A stretch of DNA of 43,496 bases from an uncultured Ignavibacteriota bacterium. GTDB lineage: Bacteria > Bacteroidota > Ignavibacteria > UBA10030 > UBA8401. The position numbers were made by a program, and so were the translations under genes. Below, one piece after another: positions 8,036 through 15,984 of this stretch (the first letter of the stretch is position 1; each line of letters begins with the position of its first letter). The notes beneath the pieces were generated by a model, which was not told where the DNA came from, made no database searches, and saw nothing but the letters and a program-made list of their open reading frames with translations. The DNA lies in NCBI GenBank assembly GCA_903861125.1, contig CAIOTF010000040.1:1-43496 (forward strand). The letters run 5' to 3'.

Positions 8036-9319
8036 CTATTTTAACTTCCGTGATGCAAGAATAGACGTTAATGCTTCCAGTGTGGGGGATAAACTGATCG
8101 GATCTCCGACCGCTTGTTTTGCAGATTGAATATCTTTCAATCCGTTACCGGTAACCATTACCAGCGCAGATTCATCCGGCAAAATAATTTTTTTCTCAAG
8201 AGCACGTTTCAATCCGGCCGCGGCCGTTACACCCGCAGGTTCACCAAACACGCCGCCGAGGCGCGCGGTGGTTTTCATTGCTTCAAGAATTTCGTCGTCA
8301 GAAACTGTGATCATTTCTCCGTGCGACTGTTTGATCTGTTCAATCGCTCGACGCCAATTACGCGGGGTGCCGACCGCTATACTGTCTGCAATAGTATTTG
8401 TATCCGTTGGAACAAGATCGGTGCCGGACATGAATGCATTTACCATAGCCTTTGCACCTTCTGCCTGAACACCAAGCAGCCGAGGAACACGGTCGATGAA
8501 ACCAAGCCGTTTCATCTCCTGCAGACCTTTCCCAATTCCGCCGATCGTGCAACCGTCTCCAACTGAAACCACCACCCAATCAGGCATATCGTCGGCACAT
8601 TGTTCGGCAATTTCCAATCCTGCCGTCTTCTTCCCTTCAACTAAAAATGGATTCGTTCCGCTATTACGGTTATACCATCCGAACTGTTCACAAGCTTCAC
8701 GGCAAAGATCGAATGCGTTCTCATACGTTCCCTGCACCTTCAGGACCGTGGCACCAAACACCAACAGCTGCGTAATTTTCGGTTCGGGTGCGCGCTGCGG
8801 GACGAAAATATAGCTTTGCAAACCTACGGCGGCTGAAAGACCGGCCAGAGATGATGCGGCATTTCCTGTTGAAGCACACGCGATCGTATCAAATCCGAAC
8901 TCGATGGCTTTTAATACCCCAATGGAACTTGCACGATCCTTGAATGAATTTGTCGGATTCCGGCCATCATCTTTAATGAATATTTTTTTTATGCCAAGAT
9001 GCGATGCAAGCCGCGGAACATTATACACCGGAGTCCAGCCGACATGTAAATGCGGGAGCTGGATTTCTTGCGGAATTGGAAGCAGTTCTTTATAACGCCA
9101 ATGGTTAAATTTTCGGGTTTGAAGAGATGCCGCAGTAAGTAGTTTTTTTATTGAATCGTAATCGTATTGAACATCGAGAATGCCTTCGATACCGCATTTC
9201 GGACAGGTTTGGATATTACCGTACTCAAATTGATTTCCGCAGACGAAACACTTCAGACCGGTAACAAACGGCGACGGCGGATAGTGATAATCTTTTTGAT
9301 TCAAAAATACATTCTGCAT
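8036..9319 (-). CDS. Threonine-synthase-like PLP enzyme with N-terminal zinc ribbon
   Basis: A 427-residue fold-type II PLP enzyme. Residues 20-48 hold a zinc-ribbon (Cys24, Cys27, Cys39, Cys42) as in one group of ThrC proteins. The PLP lysine is Lys127 in NPTNSFKDRA, and STGNAASS is the phosphate/substrate loop. By sequence alone it would be called threonine synthase. However, it is the first gene of a purine-catabolism-type operon and sits where E. coli has ygeX, which encodes another fold-type II PLP enzyme (2,3-diaminopropionate ammonia-lyase). No hom or thrB is nearby. A role on a purine-derived amino acid is therefore possible but is inference; ordinary threonine synthase remains the alternative. 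Confidence 0.85.
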   Translation of the reverse strand: MQNVFLNQKDYHYPPSPFVTGLKCFVCGNQFEYGNIQTCPKCGIEGILDVQYDYDSIKKLLTAASLQTRKFNHWRYKELLPIPQEIQLPHLHVGWTPVYNVPRLASHLGIKKIFIKDDGRNPTNSFKDRASSIGVLKAIEFGFDTIACASTGNAASSLAGLSAAVGLQSYIFVPQRAPEPKITQLLVFGATVLKVQGTYENAFDLCREACEQFGWYNRNSGTNPFLVEGKKTAGLEIAEQCADDMPDWVVVSVGDGCTIGGIGKGLQEMKRLGFIDRVPRLLGVQAEGAKAMVNAFMSGTDLVPTDTNTIADSIAVGTPRNWRRAIEQIKQSHGEMITVSDDEILEAMKTTARLGGVFGEPAGVTAAAGLKRALEKKIILPDESALVMVTGNGLKDIQSAKQAVGDPISLSPTLEALTSILASRKLK

Positions 9320-9452
9320 TAGTGAATGTAAGGAAATTCCATCTATAGTTCAACGCGCTATATTCCTGCGTACCGTAAAAGGAATTTGTACCTTACTTAG
9401 ATATTCATATATTGAGCATTGCAATTTTACACCAACAAAGCGAGTACCATTT
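9320..9452. promoter_or_regulatory. Divergent intergenic region with an inverted repeat
   Basis: This 133-bp gap separates the purine-type operon (minus) from the membrane/NTPase gene (plus), so it should carry both promoters. It contains a long imperfect inverted repeat: GTAAGGAAATTCC (9328-9340) against GGAATTT (9381-9387) and CCTTAC (9391-9396), with a 3-base bulge. This could be a regulator site or a hairpin in the leader. No standard -10/-35 pair was assigned. Confidence 0.4.
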
Positions 9453-11126
9453 TTGATCCAAGCATCTGCGATACATCAACGCTGGCAGAAAGCCGCCTTG
9501 CTCGGAAGCGTATGGGCTTCACTCGAGATCGTGGTAGGCAGTTTTCTCCATAACATGACATTCCCATTCACCGGCACCATCCTTTCGGGATTGGGAATAG
9601 CTTTACTGATCGCCGGACATTCTTTATGGAAAGAGAGAGGTATCGTATGGAGAGCCGGTCTCATCTGCGCCGTTATGAAATCCGTTTCACCAAGTGCAGT
9701 GATCTTCGGTCCTATGATCGGCATAGCAGCCGAAGCATTCATCGTTGAGATTGCAATCAGAATGCTCGGAGCAAATGCATTCGGTTACATCATCGGAGGG
9801 GCTATTGCCTGTACAACACCGATCATTCAAAAAACGATAGCATATCTTTTCACCTACGGAATGGACGTTGCGTTATTATTCGGCAAATTAGTGGAATTCG
9901 CATCGAAGAGTGTAAAGACTACTACGCTTGGTCCGGCCGATGTCATTGCCGCCGTTATTGGCATCAACCTTATCTGGGGAGGCATTTCGGGCGTTGTCGG
10001 CATGAAAGTAGGCAAAAGGGCCGCCATAATTTCCGAATCGGGTCAATCCAACATGCCACGGTCCGTGCAACGATCGAACTTCCTGGACGATGCCGGGATT
10101 CATTTCTCCGAACTATTACTTGCCGCTCACCTAATTGTTCTTTTGTTCGGACTTGTTTTTCAATCGTTGTTTTTTCTTCTTTATATTCCCTTTTGCTTTT
10201 ACCACTATCAACAGGTACGCAATAAATTTCGCCGTTGGATATTCTGGGTTGAGATAGGAACAGTTTCGGTCTTGGCCGGGATCGTCCTTGGAGAATTCGT
10301 GCTGGCAGACCGGACCACAGGTATCCTCATCGGCCTTCAGATGTTCTTCCGGGCGGTCTTTGTTGTTTCGACTTTCACTGCTATCAGCGTTGAACTGCGA
10401 AATCCCGTAATATTGAATTATCTGTTCAAGCGGCGCATGAAGAATTTTTCTCTTGCGATCGATGCGGCCTTCGGAGCTTTACCATCCATTATAGACTCCT
10501 TACAGCAGGAAAAGACATTCTTCCGGCATCCAATTGATTCGCTGTCAAGGATCCTCTCCCACACAAATGAGATTTATAAACAACAACTGCCGGCATCCAA
10601 CGTCTTTATTTTGAGCGGAGAAAAAGGAAGCGGTAAAACGAGTCTGCTGCTGGAACTACTTCCTGAATTAACGGTGAACAAAATTACTGCCGGCGGAATT
10701 TTGCAGCTAGGATTGTGGAAAGAGGGGACGCGGTATGGATATGATCTTCTCAATATTGAAACCGGCACCGTTGTGCCACTGTGCCGAACCGATGCTCCCG
10801 ATTGGGGAATCACAGCCGGACCATTCAAGTTTTTCCCCGAGGCTTTCCGGCTTGGCAGAACTGCTCTGTCGCAGTCTGCGGTCGGGAAATGCGACGTTGT
10901 CATTATTGATGAAATCGGTCCGCTTGAGTTCGATGGAAATGGTTGGGCAGATTCTCTTGCTGAGATTCTGCAAAGCTATTTTGGGACGATCATTATCGTT
11001 GTTCGCAGTTCCAGCATTGATGATATCATCAAGAAATTTGAAATTTCCCCTACTGCCATTTGGAATACCCCCAACATTACCGCAGCCGATATTTTGAATC
11101 AGCTAATACCGATCCACGAAAAATGA
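9453..11126 (+). CDS. Fused membrane protein: ECF S-like and EcfT-like domains plus THEP1 NTPase
   Basis: A 557-residue protein with three parts. Residues ~13-190 have about five or six hydrophobic helices and resemble an ECF-transporter substrate-binding (S) component. Residues ~218-350 are a second membrane block whose end (GLQMFFRAVFVVSTFTAIS, 294-312, then an amphipathic stretch) looks like EcfT/CbiQ. Residues ~383-557 are a THEP1/NTPase_1 P-loop domain: Walker A GEKGSGKTS at 389-397, the family pattern around ITAGG (411-415), and Walker B VVIIDEIGPLEF at 482-493. No ABC-type signature is present. It lies divergent to the purine-type operon. Roles could be uptake of a purine, molybdate or another cofactor, or cofactor maturation; none is proven. 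The TTG at 9453 is the best available start; the next in-frame ATG (near residue 35) would cut the first helix. Confidence 0.75.
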   Translation: MIQASAIHQRWQKAALLGSVWASLEIVVGSFLHNMTFPFTGTILSGLGIALLIAGHSLWKERGIVWRAGLICAVMKSVSPSAVIFGPMIGIAAEAFIVEIAIRMLGANAFGYIIGGAIACTTPIIQKTIAYLFTYGMDVALLFGKLVEFASKSVKTTTLGPADVIAAVIGINLIWGGISGVVGMKVGKRAAIISESGQSNMPRSVQRSNFLDDAGIHFSELLLAAHLIVLLFGLVFQSLFFLLYIPFCFYHYQQVRNKFRRWIFWVEIGTVSVLAGIVLGEFVLADRTTGILIGLQMFFRAVFVVSTFTAISVELRNPVILNYLFKRRMKNFSLAIDAAFGALPSIIDSLQQEKTFFRHPIDSLSRILSHTNEIYKQQLPASNVFILSGEKGSGKTSLLLELLPELTVNKITAGGILQLGLWKEGTRYGYDLLNIETGTVVPLCRTDAPDWGITAGPFKFFPEAFRLGRTALSQSAVGKCDVVIIDEIGPLEFDGNGWADSLAEILQSYFGTIIIVVRSSSIDDIIKKFEISPTAIWNTPNITAADILNQLIPIHEK

Positions 11127-11726
11127 TCATTCTCATTATCGGACAAACCAAGCGATAATTATCCCCATTGTAGTATTGATCACCGGCAGGATACAAATCG
11201 AAGGTCTTATAAAGGAATGTAGACGGTCAACGGCTTGGAGGGAAACCAAAATAAAAATTTGGTAACCGTAAAGCAGATCACAATGTGATAACGACTTGCA
11301 TGGTACTGATCAAGCGATAAGATTGATCTTTATAAAAGTCGCATGAGGGTGTATCTATTTACTAATAGCGTGAAGGGCTTGCGAGAAAAAGTGTGCTATA
11401 TTTTTCATCATTATAACAATCGTAGCTTGAATGCTACGTTTGAAAAATCATCGGTGTTAATTCATTCGTTTCTTTTTCGCGACAATAAAGGCCACGCCAG
11501 CGTTATAGGAAATAATGTGGATATTACGCAAGCGGTTCTAAGATCTATATCGCAACCCAGCCAAAGTACATTTTCCCATCTATGAAGAATAGAAATTATT
11601 AAAAAATATCCAGAACCGCCGCTCCTCCCGTATCCGCAAGTGCCCGTCCCCTTTACTCCGGGTCCTTCGGCGGGGTTGAGACTCAGGTATGGCTTAAATA
11701 CGGGATCCCTATTTTCGTAGGTGCAT
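11127..11726. other. Gene-poor intergenic region
   Basis: About 600 bases without a convincing gene. A small hairpin with stem CGTAGC/GCTACG lies near 11419-11438. A short inverted pair ACCAAA/TTTGGT lies near 11246-11264. The stretch around 11600-11720 is GC-rich like the downstream NHL gene. The longest reading frame (minus strand, 11462-11770) has no recognisable family features and is not called. No known riboswitch was recognised. Confidence 0.5.
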
Positions 11727-11730
11727 ACAA

Positions 11731-11757
11731 AAACCCGCCAATGATTCTGACGGGTTT
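11731..11757 (-). terminator. Rho-independent terminator of the NHL-type gene
   Basis: On the minus strand AAACCCG pairs with CGGGTTT around a 13-base loop and is followed by a short T run. It lies 21 bases past the stop of the gene at 11779-13494. Confidence 0.75.
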
Positions 11758-11778
11758 CATTGAACGTCACCTACCGTA

Positions 11779-13494
11779 TTATTTCATGATACTCAACCGC
11801 TTCACATCCGAAAAGCTCCCGACATCTAGCTTGTAGAAATACACTCCGCTGGAAAGACGCGAGGCGTCAAACTGCGCGGTATGCGATCCGGGCGCCATCT
11901 GAGTGTTAACCAGAACAGCGATTTCGCGGCCCAGCAGGTCGAACACTTTCAGGGACACATGCGATGCCGATGCGATCGAATAGCCGATGACGGTTGTCGG
12001 GTTGAAAGGATTGGGATAATTCTGCAACAGGGCAAATACAGTTGGTGCCTCAACTGTCGTCTCTACTTCTTTTGAATATATAAATTTTCCATCGCGATCG
12101 ATCTGTTTCAAACGATACGACACTTTTCCGATTGCATTGTTATCGGAATAGCTGTACGACTGTGCTGCGTTCGTAGTGCCATGGCCTTCGATGAATCCGA
12201 CCTTACTCCAATTGATTGCCGACTTACGTTCGATGTCAAAACCGTAGTTGTTCACTTCAGTTGCAGTTTTCCAATCTAACGTAACAGAAGAGCCGTTGAC
12301 GTTTGCAGCAAATGAGACTAATTCTACCGGCAGCGATCCCGCGACGCTCGCGAAAATAAGGACGCGGCTGTCGAATGCGACGGAGACGAACAGCTTCCCT
12401 GTCGCGTTGTCGATGGCCATACCAGACACACCAGAAACGCTTGAGGCCGAAGTAGGAGTTGAATAGCCTGCCAAATCGAGGCGGGTCGCCCCGAGCACAA
12501 AGTCAGCCGCGGCCCCGTTTGCCTTCGCGTAGGCATTTTTGAAAATCATCACCCGATAATTACTGCAGTCGCCGACATAGAGAGTGCCCGAGCCATCGAT
12601 TGCCGTCGCATCGGGAAAATTAAATGTCGATGCCGATGCAGACGGGTTGTGCTTAATATAATCTGCCGCTCCGAGCACACCATCCGCATTTGCATAATTC
12701 GACTTCGAGGCTGCATTGTCGAACCGAAGCACGCGATGAGCGTATCCTTCGGCAACCCAGAGTGTCGTGCCGTCGCTGCACACTCCGTACGGATACGGAA
12801 AATCCTTTTGCGACACGACGCGAGCTTCGTTGACTGTCGTGAAGTCAGGCGCTCCGAGCACCTTGTCCGCAGGTGCGCCCGTTGCCTTTGCCGATGCGTT
12901 CGCGTATTCGAGCACCCGAAAATTGAGAAGGTCGGACACCCAGAGATTGCCCGAACCGTCGAAACAGACATGATTCGGAAGATACAAACCGGTCTGGGTA
13001 CAGGAGGAAGCATTTGAGACATCATTGGGTTGGCCGAGCACGACTGTTGCCGCCGGACCATTGCTCGATGCACTCCATGCCGAGGGATATTTGACAAGGC
13101 GGTGGTTGTGCATATCTGCCACCCAGAGGTCCCCGTTATAGACGACACACCCATTCGGGAAATCAAGCTCAGTGGCGCTGCACCCTTGCGACGCCGACGT
13201 CATATTCGTCTGGCCGAAGACGAGATCGGCCACCGGCATGTCCCCTGTCACGGGATACGGATAGCGGAGAACCCGGTTCCCCTCGCCATCGGCGATATAG
13301 AGCTTGCCGTGCGCCTGATCGAAGGCGATGCCGTATGAATATCCGCTAAATGTCGTGCTCGATGCCCCCCTCGGACCAGAGCTTGTCTTGTTCTGCTGGC
13401 CGATCACAAATTCGGCCGCCTGGTTGTTGACCCATTGGGATGCGAGAGGTGCGGCGAAGACCGCAGAGAGGAGAATGACGATAATGGATTTCAT
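11779..13494 (-). CDS. Secreted NHL-type beta-propeller protein with type IX sorting domain
   Basis: A 571-residue protein with a Sec signal peptide (about residues 1-19). Six propeller-like repeats follow, each with a motif such as LYIADGEGNRVLRYP, LWVADMHNHRLVKYP or LWVSDLLNFRVLEYA, and linkers of the type VLGQPN/VLGAPD. A spacer domain follows (about 395-480), then a type A type IX sorting domain at 487-571 that begins FALLQNYPNPFNPTT and ends in a basic tail. It should be exported to the cell surface or medium and cut near the sorting domain. The function is unknown; such propellers usually mediate binding. The gene is visibly more GC-rich than its neighbours (39 of 60 bases at 12481-12540, against 25 of 60 at 17221-17280). 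Confidence 0.85.
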   Translation of the reverse strand: MKSIIVILLSAVFAAPLASQWVNNQAAEFVIGQQNKTSSGPRGASSTTFSGYSYGIAFDQAHGKLYIADGEGNRVLRYPYPVTGDMPVADLVFGQTNMTSASQGCSATELDFPNGCVVYNGDLWVADMHNHRLVKYPSAWSASSNGPAATVVLGQPNDVSNASSCTQTGLYLPNHVCFDGSGNLWVSDLLNFRVLEYANASAKATGAPADKVLGAPDFTTVNEARVVSQKDFPYPYGVCSDGTTLWVAEGYAHRVLRFDNAASKSNYANADGVLGAADYIKHNPSASASTFNFPDATAIDGSGTLYVGDCSNYRVMIFKNAYAKANGAAADFVLGATRLDLAGYSTPTSASSVSGVSGMAIDNATGKLFVSVAFDSRVLIFASVAGSLPVELVSFAANVNGSSVTLDWKTATEVNNYGFDIERKSAINWSKVGFIEGHGTTNAAQSYSYSDNNAIGKVSYRLKQIDRDGKFIYSKEVETTVEAPTVFALLQNYPNPFNPTTVIGYSIASASHVSLKVFDLLGREIAVLVNTQMAPGSHTAQFDASRLSSGVYFYKLDVGSFSDVKRLSIMK

Positions 13495-13560
13495 GTGGTA
13501 CCTTTCAGGACTGATTTATGGGGGGAGGCATTGTTTCTGAGATGTTGGAAATTCGGCAGC

Positions 13561-13872
13561 ACAACAATTGCCGCCATCTATAAAGACCGGTGGCAAATTG
13601 AAACCTTTTTCTAAACGATAAAACAAAGCTTTAAGATCAAGACTTTTATCGGAACAAGCGCGAATGCTGACAAAGTTCAATTGTGGACCGCGCTCATTGC
13701 GCTTCAGTTGCTCAAAATATTAAAAGCGATGGCGCAATTTGCATGGTCGATGTCTAACCTTGTAGCCATGCTTCGGTTCAATCTCTTTACATATCGCGAT
13801 TCAGTTCATTGGCTCGATGATCCGGTGAATACTCCACCGTTTGTTCCCGATGATCAACTTGTAATGTTTTAA
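13561..13872 (+). pseudogene. 3' remnant of an IS4-type (DUF4372-like) transposase
   Basis: Read in one frame this stretch gives IYKDRWQIETFF, a stop (TAA, 13612-13614), then TIKQSFKIKTFIGTS, VQLWTALIALQLLK and MLRFNLFTYRD to a final stop at 13870-13872. The YKDRWQIE-FFK-IKQ and LVA-LRFNLF patterns are typical of the C-terminal catalytic part of IS4-family transposases. The expected Lys after FF is replaced by the stop. No 5' part of the transposase is visible, as the NHL gene promoter region lies immediately upstream. This is a decayed, inactive insertion sequence. Confidence 0.8.
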
Positions 13873-13873
13873 T

Positions 13874-13980
13874 TTGGACAGCAGATTAAAGGGGGTTCAT
13901 CTTGATATTGATAATAACTTGTCCTTAACGCTTCATTTTTCAAACTTTTAATACTCAAACTTGATTTATCTTGGACAGCA
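13874..13980. repeat. Probable right end of the decayed insertion sequence
   Basis: The 10-mer TTGGACAGCA occurs exactly twice, at 13874-13883 and 13971-13980, downstream of the transposase remnant. The second copy lies 7 bases from the stop of the response-regulator gene. It may mark the element end; the matching left end is not seen. Confidence 0.4.
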
Positions 13981-13987
13981 CTGATCG

Positions 13988-14470
13988 TTAGAATTGAAAT
14001 GCATATCGCGACATTGATTTACTGACGTATGTTGACCCATTGCTGACACAATGGATACAATCGGCAAGATCGTTCGCAGCATCTTCTTTTACGATGTACC
14101 CTTTTACGCCGACTTGTTTTGCCTGAGCAAGCACTTCTTTTTCGTTATGCGACGTCAGCATGATCACCTTCGTCTTCGGATAACGATTACGGATATGTGT
14201 TGCAAGTTCAAATCCGTCCATTTTCGGCATGTGAACATCAAGTATCGCAATGTTGATGCTATTCTGGCCAAGAAGGCGTAATGCATCCTCGCCGTCTATC
14301 GCCTCCACAATCGTACTTTGGGGAAACGTTTCTTCAAGCAGTGAACTTACGGTCTGACGGAACAGACCATGGTCATCAACAACCATGATCGAATCATATT
14401 TTTTTTGAAAACCCATAAACGTCTCCGACAACGAGTCAAATACCATAGTAAAGTTTTTCATAGTCCTCAT
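13988..14470 (-). CDS. NarL-type response regulator receiver, lacking a DNA-binding domain
   Basis: A 160-residue protein with a CheY-like receiver. Acidic pocket Asp32/Asp33, phosphoacceptor Asp78 (LDVHMPKMDG), Thr106 and Lys128 are all present. The segment VKGYIVKEDAANDLADCI and the following linker are typical of NarL/FixJ-like regulators, but the protein stops at SMSRYAFQF, just where the LuxR-type helix-turn-helix would begin. The stop lies a few bases from the IS-like end, so truncation by the insertion is likely. The start ATG overlaps the kinase stop by 4 bases (ATGA), so the two are co-translated. A possible internal start is Met4. Confidence 0.85.
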   Translation of the reverse strand: MRTMKNFTMVFDSLSETFMGFQKKYDSIMVVDDHGLFRQTVSSLLEETFPQSTIVEAIDGEDALRLLGQNSINIAILDVHMPKMDGFELATHIRNRYPKTKVIMLTSHNEKEVLAQAKQVGVKGYIVKEDAANDLADCIHCVSNGSTYVSKSMSRYAFQF

Positions 14471-15618
14471 CTGTACATTGATAGAGTCATGTTTGTTTGG
14501 TATACTTTTTTTTCTTTGACGCTGGGCAGAAAAACACTGACAGTCGTCCCTATCCCAACTTCACTTTGAATGCTCAACGTACCGTCGAATATTTCTGCAA
14601 GTGCTTTGCAAATCGCCAAACCGAGTCCGGCTCCCTGCTGCTCGTACGATCCACGTTCATATTGCCGGAATGCAGCAATTTTCCCGATCTGTTCTTCCGA
14701 CATGCCTCTGCCTTGATCCCGTACCACGATCTCAATTTTTTTTCCGTTCTCGATGCATGAAACGTAAACTTTAGTGTCGGGCTTGGAAAATTTTACGGCA
14801 TTGTCGAGCAATTCTTCGATAATTTTCGCCAGATGGATTTGCGTAATGTTAGCCACAACATCCTGTCCTGAGATCACTATTGATCCCGGCAGCTCTTTAT
14901 TCCTTTCGTTATTCTTTAACGCTGATTGAATTGCATTCAAGACTCCGGCACCCGGTCCCTGCCGAAGTTCGTGGATAACTTCGTTATCCTGCACCCATAA
15001 TTTCAATTGTGCATAAATATTCATATTCTCAAGCAGGTGTAATAAACGAATACCCGCTTGGTAAATCATTTTGCTGTATTCTTTGATCTCATCTTTTGAA
15101 AGAGAATTTTCATCACGCATCAATTGCGAAAATCCCAATATCCCGTTCAGAGGAGTTCGGTATTCGTGCGGAAGGGATTGTGCTATGAATTTTTTGACAT
15201 CGTCATATTTTGATTCATAATATTGATGCTGTGAATTATTTTTTGATAGCCGAGTTTCAATTGCACTCAACAGGTCTTCAGCCGTAAATGGTTTAGTCAG
15301 ATAATCATCTGCCCCTTCTTTCATCGCTTTCCGCAAATCACCCATATCGACATTGCCCGTTAAAAAGACTATTGGAATACTGGAAAAGTCAGGTTTCTTT
15401 TTCAGTTCGCCAAGGAATTCCATCCCGTTCATTACCGGCATGTTCACGTCACACAGAATCAGGTCCGGATGAACCTGTTCAATATGCTGAAGGCCTTCAA
15501 GACCATTTTCTGCTTCAAGGATTTTATAATTTGACGACGACAGCATGGAACTTATTGCAATCTTGTACGGCAGATCATCTTCAATAACCAGGATTGTTTT
15601 TTTATTTTCGCTATTCAT
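14467..15618 (-). CDS. Receiver-histidine kinase hybrid
   Basis: A 383-residue cytoplasmic protein with no membrane helix. Residues 7-125 form a receiver (Asp57 phosphoacceptor, Lys109). Residues ~140-205 form the dimerisation/phosphoacceptor domain with His151 in HEYRTPL (Tyr in place of the usual Leu). Residues ~255-372 form the HATPase with Asn273 (ELLDNAVKFS), DQGRGM at 301-306 and GAGLGLAI at 329-336. A receiver placed before the kinase suggests that it is itself controlled by another kinase and passes phosphate to the receiver encoded immediately downstream. The signal and targets are unknown. Confidence 0.9.
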   Translation of the reverse strand: MNSENKKTILVIEDDLPYKIAISSMLSSSNYKILEAENGLEGLQHIEQVHPDLILCDVNMPVMNGMEFLGELKKKPDFSSIPIVFLTGNVDMGDLRKAMKEGADDYLTKPFTAEDLLSAIETRLSKNNSQHQYYESKYDDVKKFIAQSLPHEYRTPLNGILGFSQLMRDENSLSKDEIKEYSKMIYQAGIRLLHLLENMNIYAQLKLWVQDNEVIHELRQGPGAGVLNAIQSALKNNERNKELPGSIVISGQDVVANITQIHLAKIIEELLDNAVKFSKPDTKVYVSCIENGKKIEIVVRDQGRGMSEEQIGKIAAFRQYERGSYEQQGAGLGLAICKALAEIFDGTLSIQSEVGIGTTVSVFLPSVKEKKVYQTNMTLSMYR

Positions 15619-15872
15619 GATACATCATTACATAGATTTGGAGAACTTATTGGTAAAAATCTTTACACAATTAGTAAACAATCAGTATGCCATAAAAAAC
15701 CATTGAAAAACGGCCTGTTTTGCATGTTGCCTAAAATTGGGTGACAACTTTTGTTTACACATGTCTACTTTTATTGTCTAAATAGTTGACACTCCAAAAG
15801 TAGTGAATGCGAGGCACTTGCGAAGTAGCACAGAAATGAATCAGCTTTGCTTTTGAGGATGGGAGGGTCTAA
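15619..15872. other. Upstream region of the kinase gene
   Basis: These 254 bases carry no gene-like reading frame. They should hold the promoter of the minus-strand kinase/regulator pair, but no promoter elements were assigned. Confidence 0.4.
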
Positions 15873-15908
15873 AATAGAACTTCCCGGTTTTCACCGGGAA
15901 GTTCTATT
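15873..15908. terminator. Perfect 15-bp hairpin
   Basis: AATAGAACTTCCCGG (15873-15887) and CCGGGAAGTTCTATT (15894-15908) are exact complements around a 6-base loop. It lies between the kinase/regulator operon and the PepSY-type gene. It could terminate readthrough on either strand, although the following T run is short. Confidence 0.5.
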
Positions 15909-15943
15909 GTTATTTCAGCATATCACAGGGTATTTAAGTATAG

Positions 15944-15972
15944 CACCTGTTCAGTGATATACTGAACAGGTG
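15944..15972 (-). terminator. Terminator-like hairpin after the PepSY-type gene
   Basis: CACCTGTTCAGT (15944-15955) pairs exactly with ACTGAACAGGTG (15961-15972) around GATAT. It lies 12 bases past the stop of the gene at 15985-16542, as expected for an operon end, though no strong T run follows. Confidence 0.55.
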
Positions 15973-15984
15973 TTTGGACCCTGG

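Noticed and set aside
11127-11460. Riboswitch after the NTPase-fusion gene
   Set aside because: Some hairpins can be drawn, but none matches a known riboswitch core and no gene follows on that strand.
11462-11770. Minus-strand reading frame of 102 codons
   Set aside because: No family features, no good start site, and it runs through the terminator of the NHL-type gene.
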